From the NCBI GenBank assembly GCA_026785815.1, contig JAJAZH010000279.1, positions 1 through 6,805 of the forward strand: a DNA stretch of 6,805 bases, written 5' to 3'. The DNA comes from Ramlibacter sp. (GTDB taxonomy: Bacteria; Pseudomonadota; Gammaproteobacteria; Burkholderiales; Burkholderiaceae_C). The notes under the pieces were generated by a model that saw only the letters and a program-made list of their open reading frames with translations, ran no database searches and had not been told where the DNA came from. Positions 1 to 5,507 of this stretch are shown here, piece by piece; the stretch's first letter is position 1, and the number at the start of each line of letters is the position of its first letter. The position numbers and the translations under genes are program-made.

Positions 1-257
1 TGCCAGATGCGGGCGCTGGAAAGACCGCCGGTCGCCGAGGACACCACGAAGGTGCCGGCATAACTGCGACGGCGCGAAGCCTCGTGCATGCGCATCAGCC
101 ATTCGCTGACGCTGCGTTCGGGCGCCCTCCCGGCGGTGCCGGCAACGTAGCCAGGCACTTGCGCACTGGCCAGTCCCAGTGCGCAATAAGCGCAGAGGGC
201 GACCAGCAGCCGTCCGAACAATGAAAGCGAAGGCCCGGGCAAAGCGGCTTGGTGCAT
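1..257 (-). CDS. rseB: RseB/MucB sigma-E regulatory protein, N-terminal part (runs off the left edge)
   Basis: This is the first 85 codons of a gene that continues beyond base 1. RseB is a periplasmic protein that binds the periplasmic part of RseA and shields it from DegS cleavage until envelope damage is sensed. The visible protein starts with a signal peptide: Arg16, a hydrophobic core at about residues 17-30, and a likely cleavage site after Ala32 (ASA|Q). The mature part carries the family's opening pattern, SEWLMRMHEA at 51-60 followed by SYAGTFVVSS at 65-74 and ARIW at 82-85. The ATG at 257 is 14 bases after the rseA stop and has no clear Shine-Dalgarno sequence, so translation may be coupled to rseA. 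The exact start is less certain than the identity, since TTG codons lie a little downstream. The C-terminal domain is outside the window. Confidence 0.88.
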   Translation of the reverse strand, partial: MHQAALPGPSLSLFGRLLVALCAYCALGLASAQVPGYVAGTAGRAPERSVSEWLMRMHEASRRRSYAGTFVVSSATGGLSSARIW

Positions 258-271
258 GCGTGAGCGGCGCG

Positions 272-871
272 TCAGCGCGCTGGAGCTTCAAATGTGGCGT
301 TGCGCAGGAAGCCGGCCGGGGTCTGCAACGCGGATGCGCCGCCGAGCTGGCGATGGGCGGCAAGCATCTCGTCGAGGCCAGGGTCCCGGAGCATGACGGC
401 AGGACGACCGGGAGCGACGGGAGCCACGGTGGCGAGTTGGGGTTGATCGGAGCGGCCAATTCCTCCCACCGTCGACCAGCCGACCGCTGCAACGGCCGCC
501 AGCGACGCGAATCCCGCCACCAGCTTCCAGCGGAAGCTGCCGTCGTTGGCCGGTTCCCGCAAGGGATCAAACTGCCGGGGCGACGCCACTGGCAAGTTCA
601 ACGCAGATGCGGCAACCGGAGCAACAACCTGCGCTGTGTCAACCTGCTCGCGCTCGAGGCGGACCTGGAAGCCGGCCAGGAAGGCAGCCGGCGGGGTGCC
701 GGTCCGCAAGTCACCCGTTCGCAGGACATCCCCGATCAGGTGATAGGTATGCCAGGCGTTGCGGGCCTGAGCGTCGGTCGCGACCGTCCGGATGACGCGC
801 TCCAGCGCTTCGCCCCGCAACTGGCCGTCGGCCAGCGCCGAGATCATTTCCTGCAATTCAATCTTGTCCAT
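272..871 (-). CDS. rseA: Anti-sigma-E factor RseA (MucA type)
   Basis: This is a 199-residue single-pass inner membrane protein that holds sigma-E inactive. Residues 1-75 form the cytoplasmic RseA N-terminal domain, with the typical start MDKIELQEMISALADGQL and the WHTYHLIGDVLR motif at about 40-51 that contacts the sigma factor. A basic, aromatic stretch (FRWK, 113-116) leads into one transmembrane helix at about 117-137. The periplasmic tail follows, with a conserved block at about 161-194 (RDPGLDEML, AAHRQLGG, GFLRNATFE). From the family, stress makes DegS cut the periplasmic part and RseP cut within the membrane, freeing sigma-E. No protease site can be placed from sequence alone. The gene lies 19 bases after rpoE and 14 bases before rseB. 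It has a clear ribosome site, which supports the ATG at 871. Confidence 0.93.
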   Translation of the reverse strand: MDKIELQEMISALADGQLRGEALERVIRTVATDAQARNAWHTYHLIGDVLRTGDLRTGTPPAAFLAGFQVRLEREQVDTAQVVAPVAASALNLPVASPRQFDPLREPANDGSFRWKLVAGFASLAAVAAVGWSTVGGIGRSDQPQLATVAPVAPGRPAVMLRDPGLDEMLAAHRQLGGASALQTPAGFLRNATFEAPAR

Positions 872-874
872 ACG

Positions 875-881
875 TCACCTT
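875..881 (-). promoter_or_regulatory. Ribosome binding site of rseA
   Basis: The minus strand reads AAGGTGA just before the rseA start, with AAGG six bases from the ATG. It is one of the two clear Shine-Dalgarno sequences in the window; rpoE, fabH, fabD and rseB have weak or no such site. An independent site would let the anti-sigma factor be translated at its own rate rather than purely by coupling to rpoE (inference). Confidence 0.6.
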
Positions 882-890
882 GCCATCCGC

Positions 891-1526
891 CTACCAACGC
901 TTGCCCGACTGGTTCTCCAGCATGGGCTTGACCTTCGCCGAAATCGCCTCGCGCGCCCGGAAAATCCGCGAGCGCACCGTGCCGATCGGGCAATTCATCA
1001 CTTCAGAAATTTCTTCATAGCTCAAACCCTCGATCTCGCGCAGCGTGACCGCCTGGCGCAATTCGTCGGGCAGCGCCTCCATTGCCGCATTCACCGCTGC
1101 CGCGATTTCCTTGGCGGCCAGCACCGTTTCGGGCGTTTCCGATGAGGTTAGTTCGTTCTCCACCGCGGAAGTTTCATCTTCATCATCGCCGGACCCCCGC
1201 AAGGCCGACTCGGAGACCAGCGGGTCGCGCTTGAGGTCCATCAAGGCCTTCTTGGCGGTGTTGACGGCAATCCGGTAGAGCCAGGTGTAGAACTGGGCGT
1301 CGCCCCGGAACTGCGCCAGCGCCCGATAGGCCCGGATGAAAGTCTCCTGCGCGATGTCCTCCACCAGGTCGACGTCGCGCACCATCCGGCCGATCAGCCG
1401 CTCGATCCGGCGCTGGTACTTGATCACCAGCAGCTCGAACGCCTTCTGATCGCCCGCGACCGTCCGCTCGACCAGCAACAGGTCGGTGTCGGAGGACGAG
1501 GGGGGAGCAGGGGTCGCTTTGATCAT
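891..1526 (-). CDS. rpoE: RNA polymerase sigma factor RpoE (sigma-E, ECF family)
   Basis: This is a 211-residue ECF sigma factor that directs RNA polymerase to envelope-stress promoters. Sigma region 2 covers about residues 22-95: AFELLVIKYQRRIERLI, then the core-binding and -10 recognition segment EDIAQETFIRAYRAL at 56-70, and FRGDAQFYTWLYRIAVNTAKK at 73-93. A linker at about 96-140 is rich in Asp, Glu and Ser. Region 4 follows at about 145-195, with LPDELRQAVTLREIEGLSYEEI and the helix-turn-helix CPIGTVRSRIFRAREAI that reads the -35 element. The start chosen is ATG at 1526. The frame stays open upstream for 115 codons, but that part reads as the out-of-frame shadow of the next gene. The stop of the upstream membrane-protein gene overlaps this start (ATGA), and there is no strong Shine-Dalgarno sequence, so translational coupling is likely. 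The N-terminal 14 residues are a Pro/Ser-rich extension. Confidence 0.95.
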   Translation of the reverse strand: MIKATPAPPSSSDTDLLLVERTVAGDQKAFELLVIKYQRRIERLIGRMVRDVDLVEDIAQETFIRAYRALAQFRGDAQFYTWLYRIAVNTAKKALMDLKRDPLVSESALRGSGDDEDETSAVENELTSSETPETVLAAKEIAAAVNAAMEALPDELRQAVTLREIEGLSYEEISEVMNCPIGTVRSRIFRAREAISAKVKPMLENQSGKRW

Positions 1527-1975
1527 GAAGTCGCTGCCGGGGGCGGGCCCGGCGGCGGCGCTTGCGGTCTGGCGCGCGAATATACCGCACGCCGCAGCTC
1601 CAGCCAGCGCTGTGGACAGCGCCGGCGCTCCAGCCAGAGCCAGCCAGCCGAGCGAGTCCCCGGGCAGCGAACCAGCAACACCTGCTGCAGATCCAGCGCA
1701 ACATCCAGCGCCGCCGCAGTGCCGCCGCGCGGCGCGGTCCATTCCAGGCCGTCCCACCGCAGTTCGCCGGCCGGGGAACGCAGCCAGGACGCCAAGGCCC
1801 ACGCACCCGAGCTCGCCAGCGCCAAGGCTGCGGCGGCTTGCCGCCATCCGGCACTGTCGGCATTGGCCCACCAGGCGAGCGTTGCCGCCAGGCCGGCCAG
1901 CCAGAGGGTGCTCGCCAGCATGGCCGCCAACTGCGGACGCCCCACCGGATAAGTCACCGCTGGTGCGTTATGCAT
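1523..1975 (-). CDS. Small two-helix membrane protein, YgfX-like
   Basis: This 150-residue protein is predicted to sit in the inner membrane. Two hydrophobic helices lie at about residues 15-37 and 46-64. A short soluble domain follows at about 68-134. Its pattern, GELRWDGLEW, then VALDLQQVLLVR, GWLWLERRR and RWLELRRAVYSR, resembles the second half of E. coli YgfX (CptA) as I remember it. The tail after residue 135 is rich in Pro and Ala. YgfX in E. coli is encoded next to SdhE and has been described as a toxin-like inhibitor of cell division proteins. No SdhE gene is visible here, so that role cannot be carried over. The start ATG at 1975 lies 42 bases after fabF and has no evident Shine-Dalgarno sequence. 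The stop overlaps the rpoE start (ATGA). That it is a real gene is well supported by its membrane architecture, its fit between neighbours and the overlap; its function is unknown. Confidence 0.8.
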   Translation of the reverse strand: MHNAPAVTYPVGRPQLAAMLASTLWLAGLAATLAWWANADSAGWRQAAAALALASSGAWALASWLRSPAGELRWDGLEWTAPRGGTAAALDVALDLQQVLLVRCPGTRSAGWLWLERRRCPQRWLELRRAVYSRARPQAPPPGPPPAATS

Positions 1976-2017
1976 GGAGAAAAACCGAGCCGACGCCGTC
2001 AGGCGCGCAACCGCAGC

Positions 2018-3262
2018 TCAGATGCGCTTGAAGACCAGCGTGCCATTGGTGCCACCGAAACCGAAATTGTTCTTCATGGCCACGTCGATCTTCATGTCGC
2101 GCGCTTCGTTCGCGCAATAGTCCAGGTCACATTCAGGGTCCTGGTTGAAGATGTTGATGGTCGGCGGGCTCTTCTGATGATGGATGGCCAGCACGCTGAA
2201 CACCGATTCGATCCCGCCGGCGCCACCCAGCAGGTGTCCGGTCATCGACTTGGTGGAATTCACCACCAGTTTCTTCGCGCTGGCCCCGAACGCGGCCTTG
2301 ACCGCATTGGTTTCGTTCAGGTCCCCCAGGGGAGTGGAGGTTCCGTGGGCATTGAGGTACTGCACGGCGTCGGTGTTGAGGCCTGCGTTGCGAAGCGCGT
2401 TCACCATGGCCCGGCGCGGCCCGTCGACGTCGGGCGCGGTGACGTGGTAAGCATCCCCACTCATGCCGAAACCGGCCAGCTCGGCGTAGATTTTCGCGCC
2501 GCGGGCCTTCGCATGCTCGTATTCTTCGAGCACCAGCACGCCCGCGCCCTCGCCCAGCACGCAGCCGTCGCGATCCCGGTCCCAGGGGCGCGAGGCCGTC
2601 TTGGGATCGTCATTGCGGGTCGACAGCGCGCGGACCGCGGCGAAGCCGCCGACGCCGAGGGGCGACACACACGCTTCGGCGCCGCCGGCCACCATCACGT
2701 CGGCGTCGCCGGATTCGATCAGCCGCGCTCCCAGCCCGACTGCGTGGAGCCCGGTGGTGCACGCAGTGACGACCGCGAGGTTGGGTCCCTTGAAGCGGAA
2801 CTTGATCGAGACATGGCCGGAGATCATGTTGATGATCGAGGCCGGCACGAAGAATGGCGAAATACGACGCGGGCCGCGATTGACCATCTCCGAGTGGGTG
2901 TGCTCGATCATCGGCAGGCCGCCGATGCCGGAGCCGATGTTCACGCCGATCCGGGTCGCGAGTTCGTCGTCCAGCGCATCGCCCGTCGGCAGTCCGCTGT
3001 CCTGCACCGCCTGGATCGCCGCCACCAGTCCCAGGTGGATGAAGCGGTCCATGTGACGCGCTTCCTTCTCCGCAATCCAGTCACCGAGCTCGAGGTTCTT
3101 GACCTCGCCGGCGAACCGGCACGCCAGGTTCGACGGGTCGAAGCCGCGGATGACGTCGATGCCGGTCTGGCCCGCCAGCAGGTTGGCCCAGCATTCCGCC
3201 ACCGAATTCCCGACCGGGCTGATGCAGCCCAGGCCCGTCACAACGACGCGGCGGCGGCTCAC
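2018..3262 (-). CDS. fabF: 3-oxoacyl-[acyl-carrier-protein] synthase II (FabF)
   Basis: FabF condenses malonyl-ACP with a growing acyl-ACP in the cytoplasm, the elongation step of type II fatty acid synthesis. Counting from the GTG at 3262 the protein has 414 residues, close to the 413 of E. coli FabF. The thiolase-fold catalytic residues are visible: Cys168 in VVTACTTGLH, His306 in NAHGTSTPLGD, Lys338 and His343 in NSTKSMTGHLLGG. The Gly/Phe-rich end NNFGFGGTNGTLVFKR is also typical. I chose the GTG because it gives MSRRRVVVTGLG, which matches the family's usual start, and because a run of five G (3267-3271) stands four bases upstream. A TTG at 3277 would add five residues. The gene lies about 100 bases after acpP, as is usual for this operon, and 42 bases before the YgfX-like gene. 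The related FabB is less likely given length and placement beside acpP. Confidence 0.96.
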   Translation of the reverse strand: MSRRRVVVTGLGCISPVGNSVAECWANLLAGQTGIDVIRGFDPSNLACRFAGEVKNLELGDWIAEKEARHMDRFIHLGLVAAIQAVQDSGLPTGDALDDELATRIGVNIGSGIGGLPMIEHTHSEMVNRGPRRISPFFVPASIINMISGHVSIKFRFKGPNLAVVTACTTGLHAVGLGARLIESGDADVMVAGGAEACVSPLGVGGFAAVRALSTRNDDPKTASRPWDRDRDGCVLGEGAGVLVLEEYEHAKARGAKIYAELAGFGMSGDAYHVTAPDVDGPRRAMVNALRNAGLNTDAVQYLNAHGTSTPLGDLNETNAVKAAFGASAKKLVVNSTKSMTGHLLGGAGGIESVFSVLAIHHQKSPPTINIFNQDPECDLDYCANEARDMKIDVAMKNNFGFGGTNGTLVFKRI

Positions 3263-3297
3263 CGCACCCCCGGACAACGGTTGTGCACTCCGCTCAT
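3259..3297 (-). CDS. Possible 12-residue leader peptide ahead of fabF
   Basis: The minus strand holds an ATG at 3297 followed by 11 more sense codons (peptide MSGVHNRCPGVR) and a TGA that overlaps the fabF GTG start as GTGA. An AGG stands seven bases before the ATG within GCAGGTAACGCA, a plausible ribosome site. Such an arrangement could couple fabF translation to the leader. An ORF this short can easily arise by chance and nothing else shows that it is translated, so it is a candidate only. Confidence 0.2.
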   Translation of the reverse strand: MSGVHNRCPGVR

Positions 3298-3305
3298 TGC
3301 GTTAC

Positions 3306-3325
3306 CTGCGCTCGACGAGCTGCAG
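3306..3325 (-). promoter_or_regulatory. Hairpin in the acpP-fabF gap
   Basis: An inverted repeat pairs CTGC with GCAG and GCTC with GAGC around a 3-base loop, with a single unpaired base between the two stem halves. In the mRNA it lies about 40 bases after the acpP stop. The 3' arm ends in GCAG and runs straight into the AGG that could serve the 12-codon leader before fabF. No U-run follows, so it is not a standard terminator. It could be an RNA processing or stabilising element, or a translation control hairpin (inference). Confidence 0.4.
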
Positions 3326-3365
3326 TGCGATGCGCCTTCGGAACGGCCGGGCGGCTCATGCGCGA

Positions 3366-3605
3366 TCAGGCCTTCTGGTGGGTGTTGGCGTAGTCGATGG
3401 CGTTCTGAACCGTCGTGATCTTCTCGGCGTCTTCGTCCGGAATCTCGATGCCGAACTCGTCTTCGAGCGCCATCACCAGCTCCACCGTGTCCAGCGAGTC
3501 GGCACCGAGGTCGGCCACGAAGGCTTTTTCATTGGTGACCTGGGACTCTTCCACACCGAGTTGCTCGGCGATGATTTTTTTGACACGTGCTTCGATATCG
3601 CTCAT
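3366..3605 (-). CDS. acpP: Acyl carrier protein (AcpP)
   Basis: AcpP is the small acidic cytoplasmic protein that carries the growing acyl chain on a 4'-phosphopantetheine arm and delivers it to every Fab enzyme. The protein has 79 residues, the usual length. The attachment site is Ser37 in the conserved GADSLDTVELVMALEDEFG segment (34-52), and the recognition helix II is strongly acidic. Helix III and the C-terminal end (IPDEDAEKITTVQNAIDYA) also match the family. The frame stays open upstream, but ATG 3605 gives the standard MSDIEARVKKI start and has a strong Shine-Dalgarno sequence. The gene is flanked by two gaps of about 100 bases, each with a hairpin, unlike the overlapping or nearly touching genes elsewhere. 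ACP is usually needed in much larger amounts than the enzymes, so separate promotion or message processing would make sense (inference). Confidence 0.98.
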   Translation of the reverse strand: MSDIEARVKKIIAEQLGVEESQVTNEKAFVADLGADSLDTVELVMALEDEFGIEIPDEDAEKITTVQNAIDYANTHQKA

Positions 3606-3608
3606 GGT

Positions 3609-3614
3609 TCCCTC
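3609..3614 (-). promoter_or_regulatory. Ribosome binding site of acpP
   Basis: The minus strand reads GAGGGA before the acpP ATG, with GAGG five bases from the start. It is the strongest Shine-Dalgarno match in the window. It fixes the start at 3605 rather than at the upstream codons of the same open frame, and fits a highly expressed protein. Confidence 0.75.
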
Positions 3615-3637
3615 AAAGGGTGGTGAATGAATCCGCA

Positions 3638-3643
3638 ATTTTA
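3638..3643 (-). promoter_or_regulatory. Possible -10 box of an acpP promoter
   Basis: TAAAAT on the minus strand differs from TATAAT at one position and lies 32 bases before the acpP start, inside the fabG-acpP gap. E. coli has a promoter at the same place. There is no acceptable -35 box at 16-18 bases (the position reads about CGGGGG) and no extended -10 TG, so the call is weak. Confidence 0.2.
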
Positions 3644-3646
3644 CCC

Positions 3647-3670
3647 GGGACAAGGGGCTTCCCCCGTCCC
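3647..3670 (-). promoter_or_regulatory. Strong GC hairpin in the fabG-acpP gap
   Basis: An inverted repeat pairs GGGAC with GTCCC and, inside it, GGGG with CCCC. The loop is about three bases, with a small internal mismatch (AA against C). That gives nine mostly G-C pairs. A weaker second repeat, GCCGG with CCGGC at 3676-3694, stands just upstream in the transcript. The sequence after the main hairpin reads GGGTAAAATTGC, not a U-run, so it is unlikely to be an efficient intrinsic terminator. A 5' stabiliser or processing site for acpP message is possible (inference). Confidence 0.45.
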
Positions 3671-3704
3671 TGGCAGCCGGGCGGACCAACCGGCGCTGGC
3701 TTTT

Positions 3705-4454
3705 TCAGGCCATGTACATACCGCCGTTGACGTGGATTTCCTGACCGGTCACATACGAAGCCTGCGGCGATGCGAGCCAGGCAACCGCATGTGCGATGTC
3801 GGCAGGCTGGCCCAGGTGGCCCAGAGGAATCTGGGCCAGCAGCGCCTTCCGCTGCTCGGCGGGCAGGCCATGGGTCATATCGGTTTCGATGAAACCGGGC
3901 GCCACGCAATTGACAGTGATCCCCCGGCTACCGAGTTCGCGGGCCAAGGCGCGCGTCATGCCGGCCACACCGGCTTTCGCGGCGGCATAGTTGGCTTGCC
4001 CCGCGTTGCCGGAGGAACCTACCACCGAGGTGATGCTGATGATGCGGCCGTAGCGCTGCTTCACCATGGTCCGCATCACCGCCCGGCTCATCCGGAAGAC
4101 AGCCTTCAGGTTGGTGTCCAGCACGGCGTCCCAGTCGTCGTCCTTCAGCCGCATCGCGAGCATGTCGCGGGTAATTCCAGCGTTGTTGACCAGGATCTGC
4201 AGGCCGCCATGCTCCCGGATGATCGACTCGACCAGCGCCTCGGCCGCGGCAGCGTCGTTGACGTCCAGCGGTGCGCCACGGCATCCGCTGTGAGAGGCCA
4301 GCGCGGCACTGATCTTCTGGGCGCCGTCGGCCGTGGTGGCGGTGCCCACGACCTTGACGCCGCGAAGCGCCAGCTCGGCGGTGATGGCGGCGCCGATGCC
4401 GCGGGAAGCGCCTGTCACCAGCGCCACCTGACCGGCGAACACAGGCGCACTCAT
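3705..4454 (-). CDS. fabG: 3-oxoacyl-[acyl-carrier-protein] reductase (FabG)
   Basis: FabG reduces beta-ketoacyl-ACP to beta-hydroxyacyl-ACP with NADPH, the first reduction of each elongation cycle. The protein has 249 residues, a normal length for a classical short-chain dehydrogenase. It shows the cofactor motif TGASRGIG at 14-21, the NNAG motif at 90-93, and the full catalytic tetrad Asn115, Ser143, Tyr156 and Lys160 (YAAAK). The C-terminal segment GQEIHVNGGMYMA is the usual FabG ending. The start ATG at 4454 overlaps the fabD stop (ATGA), which points to translational coupling. An AGGGA lies about 9 bases upstream. Position between fabD and acpP separates it from the many other dehydrogenases of this fold. 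Confidence 0.97.
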   Translation of the reverse strand: MSAPVFAGQVALVTGASRGIGAAITAELALRGVKVVGTATTADGAQKISAALASHSGCRGAPLDVNDAAAAEALVESIIREHGGLQILVNNAGITRDMLAMRLKDDDWDAVLDTNLKAVFRMSRAVMRTMVKQRYGRIISITSVVGSSGNAGQANYAAAKAGVAGMTRALARELGSRGITVNCVAPGFIETDMTHGLPAEQRKALLAQIPLGHLGQPADIAHAVAWLASPQASYVTGQEIHVNGGMYMA

Positions 4455-5401
4455 GCGAGTTGTCCCTTCACGTCGGCCAGAGTCGAGGGGTCGTACATCG
4501 CGACTCCGGTCAGTTCAGGATCGATGCGCTTGCACAGTCCGGCAAGCACCTTGCCGGGGCCGCATTCGACGATGGTGGAGATGCCGCGGGCACGGATCGC
4601 CTGCACGCATTCGACCCACCGCACCGGTCCGAACGCCTGCTCATAAAGCGCGCCGCGAATCCGGTCCGGCTCGGTCTCGACCCGGACCTCGATGTTGTTG
4701 ATGACGGGGATCTGCGGTGCGGCGAAGGCTGTCTCTGCCAGCCTCTCGCGCAGCTTTTCGGCTGCCGGCTTCATCAGGCTGGAGTGAAACGGCGCAGAAA
4801 CAGGAAGCAGCAAGGCGCGTTTGGCGCCCGACGCCTTGAGCACCTCGCAGGCTTTGTCGACCGCCGCCCGGCTGCCAGCGATGACCGTCTGTCCCGGATC
4901 GTTGAAGTTGACCGCCTCGACCACCTCCAGCGTATTGGCGCCGAAGCTGCGAACCGCTTCGGCGCAGCCGTGGACCACCGACTGGGCGTCCAGGCCGAGA
5001 ATGGCAGCCATTGCGCCAGTGCCGGCGGGCACGGCATCCTGCATGGCCTGGGCCCGGAAGCGGACCAGCGCAACCGCCCGCCCCAGGCTGAGGACGCCAG
5101 CCGCGACCAGCGCCGAGTATTCGCCAAGTGAGTGACCGGCCACGGCACCCGGCGCCTCGCCCCCTTCCGCCAGCCACGCACGGTACGCAGCAACGCCGGC
5201 CACCAGCATCACCGGCTGGGTGTTGGTCGTCATCGCCAGCGCCTCTTTCGGGCCCTCCCGGACCAGCCGTCCCAGGTCTTCCCCGAGAGCGTCGGACGCC
5301 TCGACCAGCGACGCCTGCACGGACGGGTGGTCGCCCCAGGCGTCGAGCATGCCGACGGACTGCGATCCCTGGCCAGGAAAGACAAAGGCAAACGGTTTCA
5401 T
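4451..5401 (-). CDS. fabD: Malonyl-CoA:ACP transacylase (FabD)
   Basis: FabD moves malonate from CoA to AcpP, supplying the two-carbon donor for FabH and FabF. The 316-residue protein starts MKPFAFVFPGQGSQ, the family signature with the oxyanion-hole Gln11. The nucleophile is Ser91 in GHSLGEYSALVAAG, Arg116 is the likely malonate-binding residue in VRFRAQAMQ, and His206 in SAPFHSSLMKPA completes the dyad. The end carries ECGPGKVLAGL at 279-289, also typical. The start is fixed by the family N-terminus, yet the bases before it (CCGACCTCACC) contain no Shine-Dalgarno sequence and in fact resemble its complement. The stop overlaps the fabG start. A gap of 106 bases separates it from fabH. Confidence 0.97.
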   Translation of the reverse strand: MKPFAFVFPGQGSQSVGMLDAWGDHPSVQASLVEASDALGEDLGRLVREGPKEALAMTTNTQPVMLVAGVAAYRAWLAEGGEAPGAVAGHSLGEYSALVAAGVLSLGRAVALVRFRAQAMQDAVPAGTGAMAAILGLDAQSVVHGCAEAVRSFGANTLEVVEAVNFNDPGQTVIAGSRAAVDKACEVLKASGAKRALLLPVSAPFHSSLMKPAAEKLRERLAETAFAAPQIPVINNIEVRVETEPDRIRGALYEQAFGPVRWVECVQAIRARGISTIVECGPGKVLAGLCKRIDPELTGVAMYDPSTLADVKGQLA

Positions 5402-5507
5402 GGTGAGGTCGGAAGATTGATGTCGGATCAGTCAGGACGAAGGAGCGAGGCCAGACGCACAAATACGGAAAGGGAACAGGCGAAAATGCAGTGAACCGCC
5501 GTCGCGC
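5402..5507 (-). other. Pyrimidine-rich fabH-fabD spacer
   Basis: Read on the transcribed-sense (minus) strand, 72 of these 106 bases are pyrimidines: C 39, T 33, G 22, A 12. Tracts such as CCTGTTCCCTTTCC and CTCGCTCCTTCGTCCTG dominate, and there is no obvious hairpin, -10/-35 pair or Shine-Dalgarno sequence. It may be an S1-type ribosome landing site or a Rho-loading region (inference), or simply unconstrained spacer. Confidence 0.4.

Noticed and set aside
155..212. A lipoprotein signal in RseB, because Cys22 and Cys25 lie in the signal peptide
   Set aside because: Neither cysteine has a lipobox (small residue at -1, Leu at -3), and a standard cleavage site follows at ASA|Q.
179..931. A 250-codon open frame on the plus strand opposite rseA
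   Set aside because: It is antisense to rseA, whose domains and ribosome site are clear; the plus-strand product is Arg/Gly-rich with no family pattern.
1527..1871. A longer start for rpoE adding 115 residues
   Set aside because: The extra part reads as the out-of-frame copy of the YgfX-like gene, and the sigma factor homology begins only after the ATG at 1526.
1976..2017. A terminator between fabF and the YgfX-like gene
   Set aside because: The minus strand has a 4-pair stem (CGCC/GGCG) and a T5 run, but they are separated by about 8 bases and the stem is too short.
1976..2080. A sigma-E promoter (GAACTT-like -35 with TCTGA/TCAAA -10) upstream of the rpoE module
   Set aside because: TCTGA occurs at the end of fabF, but no GAACTT-like box lies at the right distance. 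By eye nothing acceptable was found.
1562..3418. A 618-codon open frame on the plus strand opposite fabF and the YgfX-like gene
   Set aside because: It is the antisense shadow of well-supported genes in GC-rich DNA. Its translation is rich in Arg, Ala, His and Gly with no domain pattern.
3606..3689. A longer start for acpP adding 28 residues
   Set aside because: The family begins MSDIEARVKK, and a strong Shine-Dalgarno sequence precedes the ATG at 3605. The extension covers the leader hairpin.
3627..4646. A 339-codon open frame on the plus strand opposite fabG
   Set aside because: It lies antisense to fabG with its complete catalytic tetrad; low-complexity composition and no recognisable motif mark it as a shadow frame.
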